Source of the DNA: Saprospiraceae bacterium
Lineage (GTDB): Bacteria > Bacteroidota > Bacteroidia > Chitinophagales > Saprospiraceae
Length of the DNA stretch: 40,415 bases
NCBI GenBank assembly: GCA_020628645.1
Contig: JAHDES010000055.1
Span: forward strand, 1-40,415
Direction of reading: 5' to 3'
Part shown: positions 32,101-38,100 of the stretch, one piece after another
Layout of the letters: every line of letters starts with the position of its first letter
Position numbering within the stretch: position 1 is the stretch's first letter
The notes under the pieces: model-generated
What the model was told of the DNA's origin: nothing
Database searches by the model: none
What the model saw: only the letters and a program-made list of their open reading frames with translations
Made by a program: the position numbers and the translations under genes

Positions 32101-35100
32101 AGGTGTATTCGGAACAAGTGGAAATTATGTATTTACAAATGCTTCATTTACACATTCTGGATTTACTTGTTCTCCAGAAGAATATGTGGTTTATGCCTTC
32201 TTGAGCGATGCTGCATTCGAAGCAAATGGAGGTCCTATTGAAGATGATTGTTTACCTTGGGTAGGTGAAGTAATCACAGTATATCAAGATCCAGCTAATT
32301 TGGTGGCAATTCCTATTGTACCAAATGAATCTTGTGAAGTACAATTTGAAATTCAAGCACCAGATGGTACCGTTTGTACAGATTATCCAATCACTATTTT
32401 TGATGCTGGTTCTGGCGCATTCTTAGGATATGATTCTGCACCTGCTGATTTACCAAGTGGTGCTGTACAAGTATGTATTAATGCACCAGATGATGCTAAC
32501 GAAGCGTTCTTTGCCTCAGCTTGTGGACCAAATTGTCAAATCCTTCCATTACCTGCACCTTTAGCATATGATTTCTCTGAAACTTATGCGTGTATTGGTG
32601 ATTTAACAGATGATGATGAGCAAGTGACCATTACAATAGGTGGTTTCTCTGGTGGTGTTCAAAATGCATTTGGTGATTATACGATCGTTTCATCTACTGG
32701 TTTGAATATTATTCAAAATGGAGATGGATCTATAATTGATTATAATGCGTTTACTAGTTTTGGTATTCCATTTAATCAGGTGAATTTTGCAAGTTCTATC
32801 GGTTTCCTTGTTGCGGTAAGCAATCAACCTTGGACAATAACGATACGCGATGATTTAGGTTGTGAATTGACAGTAGGAGGATTATATTCCTTCCCAGAGC
32901 CTGAAATCTTCATGCCAAGTGCAGTATGTACCACTACAGATATAGTAGACATCATTGCTGATCCAAACTTCAATTATGATGATAATAATACTAATCTAAC
33001 TTATGGGCCATCTTTAGTCTATACAGTTGATGGAGCAGGAGTTGCTCTTGGTACTCTAGAAGGTAATGGAGCAGTAAATTCAGTTACTACTATCGTAACA
33101 ACTTCTTTACCATTCATTCCTGGAGGAGCTACTCCATTCGTTGGTACATTTGATGTAGCAGCTGCAGTGGCTGCCTTACCAGCAGGTACGGTTTATCCAG
33201 TTACAGTTGCAATTGATTTTACATTAGAAGATGCAGTTACAGGTTGTTCTTCTATTGCTACGCAATTTATTACTTTACAAGTATGTGATATGGAAATCAC
33301 GACAACTGGTTGTGCTTGTAATGATGATGCTTCAGTCAATGGTGATGATGGAACATTTGATGAAACAATTACTATATTAAACGCGGGTGCTACAGGACTT
33401 ACATTTACAGTTAGTAGTGTAAATGGAACTACAAATGTAGCGGCTGGTGATGTATTAGTTGATAATGGAGATGGAACGTATAGCTTAGATATTACACATA
33501 TTGATGCTGAAGGTTACTATATTGAAATAGAAGGCCCTAACGCAGCAGGTGATCCAAGTAATATTACTCTATCTTATTCTAATGTATGTTCTTACCCAGA
33601 TCCACAAATCACGGGTGTTGGTCCACTTTGTGAAAATGACGGTTCTGTTACGATTACAGGTATTCCTAGTACTACGGGTGCTGGTTCATTCAGCGGTCCT
33701 GGTATCACGGATAATGGTGATGGTACAGCTACATTCGATCCATTCCCAGGATTTGGTGCAGGGGTAGGATGTCATACTGTTCAGTACACATACATTGATG
33801 ATGCAGGAGGAGATGGAACACACAATCCAGGTTGTACACAAGTGGTAGAAACAGAGATCGTGGTATTCCCGAATGATGATCCTACTTTCACCTTGACAAC
33901 ACCTGTTTGTACAGGAGATGCTCAAACCTTAATGTTGGATAACGCTTTACAAGCTTGGCCAGCATGTAGCTTTGGTCCTGCAGATGGTGAACGTGTACGT
34001 TGGTACGGTGTTAATACAACAGCTGTAGTAGATAATGGTGACGTATCATCAGCTGATGCTACTGGAACATTTACAGCACCTTCAGCACCAGGTATTTACA
34101 CCATTTGTGTAGATGCAGGTGTAGGAAGTTGTATTGAGACCTACTGTCAAGATATAGAAGTAATTGCTCCACCAGTTGTACCTGCAGCGACTGATTTACA
34201 TATTGAATGTACAATCGATCCTACAGGAACAGTTTCATTGAGTCAATTATTCCCTACTGTACCAAATACACAATTATTAGACCCTGCTAATGCTACATTA
34301 ACTGTAGTAAGTGGTAGTGCTACAATTGTAGGTGGTGCATTAGTATATGATGAAGCAGGTTGTTTCTGCGTACAATATCAATATGATGATCCACTTCCAT
34401 GTGATATGGATATTGATGTTACATCTTGTTTATATGTAAGCGAGAAACCACAACCTAGCTTTGATTTAGCAGAAGAAATTTGTTGGGATGGAGTTACTAG
34501 TCCAACATTAACTGCTAAAGTAAATAGCCCAGTTTACACTACATCTACAGTATCTGTAGTATGGACAACATCAGATGCAGCTGTTGCAACTGTTGATAAT
34601 CCTGCTTTTGGTACAGATGCGACAGTAACGGTAGTTGGAGCTGGTACAGCTATGATTTGTTATGAAGAGACAATTAATAATGCAGCATGCTCAGGTTTTG
34701 CAGCGCAAGATTGTGCAGAGGAAGTATGTCATATTATAACAGTTAATCAAACTGATGCAGAAGTACTTCCAACTTGGGGACCAGCACCATTATTGTGTGA
34801 AACGGATAACCCAATTGATTTAGATGCATTAGTTACTGGAGATGCAAATGGCGTATTTACAGGAGTAGGCGTTTCGCTTGATCCAACTCATCCAGATTAT
34901 AGCTTCGATCCAGCAGTAGCTGGTCCTGGTTGTCATCCAATTACTTACACGGTAAATAATGGATCTGGTTGTTCTGCGGTTCAAACACTAGAAATTTGCG
35001 TGAAGCCTCAGGTAGATGCAACATTAACAACTCCTGTTGATGTATGTATTTCTCCTTCTGCTGCTTATGACTTAACTCAGTTATTCATTGCTGGAACAAC

Positions 35101-38100
35101 TACTGTTGGTGGTTCATTTAGTTTAGTAAGCGATGGCGGAGGAATTGGCATTAGCGTAGCTGGTGATATCTTAGCATACGATCCTGATCAAGTAGGAAAT
35201 GTATCTGTCGTAGTACAATACGAAGTAGGTATGAATCCTCCAGGTAGCGATTGTTTCGATACATTCCAGTCTACTATTAACTTAATTCTTGGACCAAACA
35301 TTAGTGTGAACCCACCAGAATTCTGTTTACCAGATGCAATGGGTACTACACAAATGGATATGTCTAACTATACTACCGTTACTTTACCTGATGGTACATT
35401 AGAAGCGCCAACTACAAATGGTGTTTATACTGCATTAACATCAGGTATTGCTACGATCTCGCCAACAGGTCAGATTACAGCTGTAGGTAATGGTATTGCT
35501 CAGTTTGAGTATACTTACACTCAAGTAAATGCAAACGGATTCGATTGTGAATTTGTAGAAACATTTGCTGTTGAAATCTTCCAGCCATTAGTATTCAATC
35601 CAGGTGATTGTGATTGTAGTGCGCTTCCAGGTGACCGTGAGGTAGTATTAGGTACTATTTCTGGTGGTCAAGCTCCTTACGAAGTAACTTTCGATGGAGG
35701 TTTAGTAGGAGGTTTATCTTCTATGAGTGGAGTAGCTGATGGTACTGATTTAGGTTCATTAGTAATTAATGATAATGATGTAAGCTGGCATGTAACTATT
35801 GTAGATGCTCGTGGTTGTGAAATCGCTGCATCTGGTGCATGTGAAGCTCCATTAGATGTTCCATATTGGACAGGTATTAATGGCCCAATGTGTTTCACAG
35901 ATGGTACTGTATTCATGTCATTAAATAATGATTATGATTTTGCTAATGCAGATATCGCAATTATCAAAGTACCAACAGTAGATGATGGTGCAGGTGGAGC
36001 TTGTGAAAACTTCCCAGCTTTCAATGCTGCTGTTGATTTTGCAGATGTATTTGTTGTAATGGATGGTAATGACCAAATCGTTCTCGTTCCTGAAAACTTA
36101 ATTGGTGACGATTACCGTTATGCTGGTTTATACCGCATTATTTTAACAATACCTGCTTCTGAAGCTACAGATTGTAAAGATGTATTAGTAGAAGAAGATG
36201 TATTACTATATCCTTCTTTCGATGCATGTTTCGATATGCCGCTTGAAATTTGTGGTAATGCAGATGATATTACTATTGATGTTGAAGAATTCAATACTGG
36301 ATTTGACAACTTAGTTCCAGACTTATTATGTCGTGACCAAGATGAGATGTCTGTATGGGAATTAATTGCTCCTAATGGTACAATCATTGGTACAGGAACA
36401 GATGGTATTTTATTACAAGAAGGTGCTACTGATGCAGCTGGTAATCCATTAATTACAGGATTAGCTGATGGTGATGTAACACTTCATATTATGAATTTAT
36501 TCAATGCTCATGGTGTAGGTACGTATACCTTGAATCACGGAATGGGAATTGATATTTGTGAAACATCTTGTGCAGTTGCATTTGAAATCTTAGACTTCCC
36601 TAAAGTGGTTGGTTCTACTGATATGCCTATTGTATGTGCAAGTGATACATTATCTCTAATTGTAGATAGTATTTATGGTGGTACTCAAGTATACCATTAT
36701 TCTTGGCACTTCCAAGATGTTACTACACCTGCTATTCATTCAGTAAGTCCGTATCCAGTAATTCCGATTTATCAGGATACTTTATTACCAGCTGACTCAT
36801 TCATGTTAGCAGTAACAGACTTAGAAGCAATGGTAGGCGCAGTTCCTCAAGGAGTATACGACTTTATCATTCAAGTAATTGATGCTAAAGGTTGTGTAGG
36901 TCGAGATACAGTACAAGTAGGTATCAATCCTGATCCTGCTCTTGATCCAGTTCCTACAAATGCTATCTATTGTGCTACCAATAAAGTATCAGGTCAAGCA
37001 TCACTTGTAAATGGTTTTGCATACAGTACTTCAACACTTGAAGTAGATTGTAGTGCTTCTTGTGCAGGTTTAGTTGCACCAGCTGGTGTAGCAATACCAG
37101 TACCAAGTGTTAATTGGTATGCTACAGCTACGAGTACAGATGTACTTTATGATGCAGATGCCAATGGTGATATGATTATGGATTCTGATCTTGATGGTAA
37201 TCCTGCTACTTTCGATCCAGTTGCGGCTGGTTTGGTTGATGCAAATACTCCTGGTATTTATACCTTCTGGGCAGAATGTGTATGTGTACCAAGTGCTAAA
37301 TGTGTATCTCCAAGAGTTGAAGTGAAACTAGTTGTATTAGATTGTAGCGCTGATAATGGAGATTGTACATACTTATTAGTATTAGAAGATGGCGGCGATG
37401 ATGGTTGGGAAAATGCATCTATTGATGTATCTATCAACGATGTATGGCCTGCAACTAACTACAAAGTACCTGTTAATGATGCTTGTGGAAATGGTGATAT
37501 TATGATTATCCCAATCACTGCAAACGATGGTGGTTACTTTGATATTGAGTACTGGAATGGTGCTGATGATGGTGAAAACTTCTATACAGTATATGCTCCA
37601 GACGGTAGTGTTGCACTTGATGTTGATGGTAACCCAGTTCAATATGGACCGTTCCCAGCACAAGGGCCATTCCGCGTGAAATTAGATTGTCCAGAAACTT
37701 GTAGCGATGAAGAAGACTTCATTATTGCATTGACTATGGGCGCTAATCCTGAAGATCAATCTTGGGAATTACGCGATGGAAATGATAATCGTTTAGCTTC
37801 TGCAGAGGCTCTAGATTATGCCGATAATACTCCAGGTGAATTTATCATTGATACTACAGTTACTTTAAATGGATGTATGGATTATACGTTCTCTGCTTTT
37901 GATGCTGCTGAAGACGGCTGGAATGGCGGTGAATGGTATATCTTAACGACTAGTCCAACTCGTGGAGTTCCTGGTCCTGTAGATACACCACTTGAAGGAT
38001 ATTATATCGTAGCTCAAGGGCCGAGTGCGAATATGGAATTCAAAGAATCTTACATGTTTACTTTACCATGTTCTTCTGAATGTCCTGATGATCAAACGGT

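Larger units (their letters stand above)
27133..33290 (+). repeat. Array of about five homologous modules in the giant protein
   Basis: Modules begin near 27133, 28340, 29401, 30625 and 31849. Each carries an N-terminal Cys-rich strand region, an xYVVYAF or xICxxGSVW block, a YDFAETY/YDDAHTY block with an acidic DDDE run, a NQPWS(I/M)T block and a TDxxTGC end. Modules 1 and 2 have a different first half (GSVWNENG, GSVWDELG) from modules 3 to 5 (VVYAFLS). The overall period is about 1.06-1.44 kb. Confidence 0.8.

Noticed and set aside
27133-33290. CRISPR or short tandem repeat array
   Set aside because: The repeat unit is about 1.2 kb, coding and in frame; no short direct repeats with unique spacers occur in the window.
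26304-33767. Short plus-strand ORFs at 26304-26504 and 33549-33767
   Set aside because: They are out of frame with the giant gene, whose own frame is open across both places and gives domain-like sequence.
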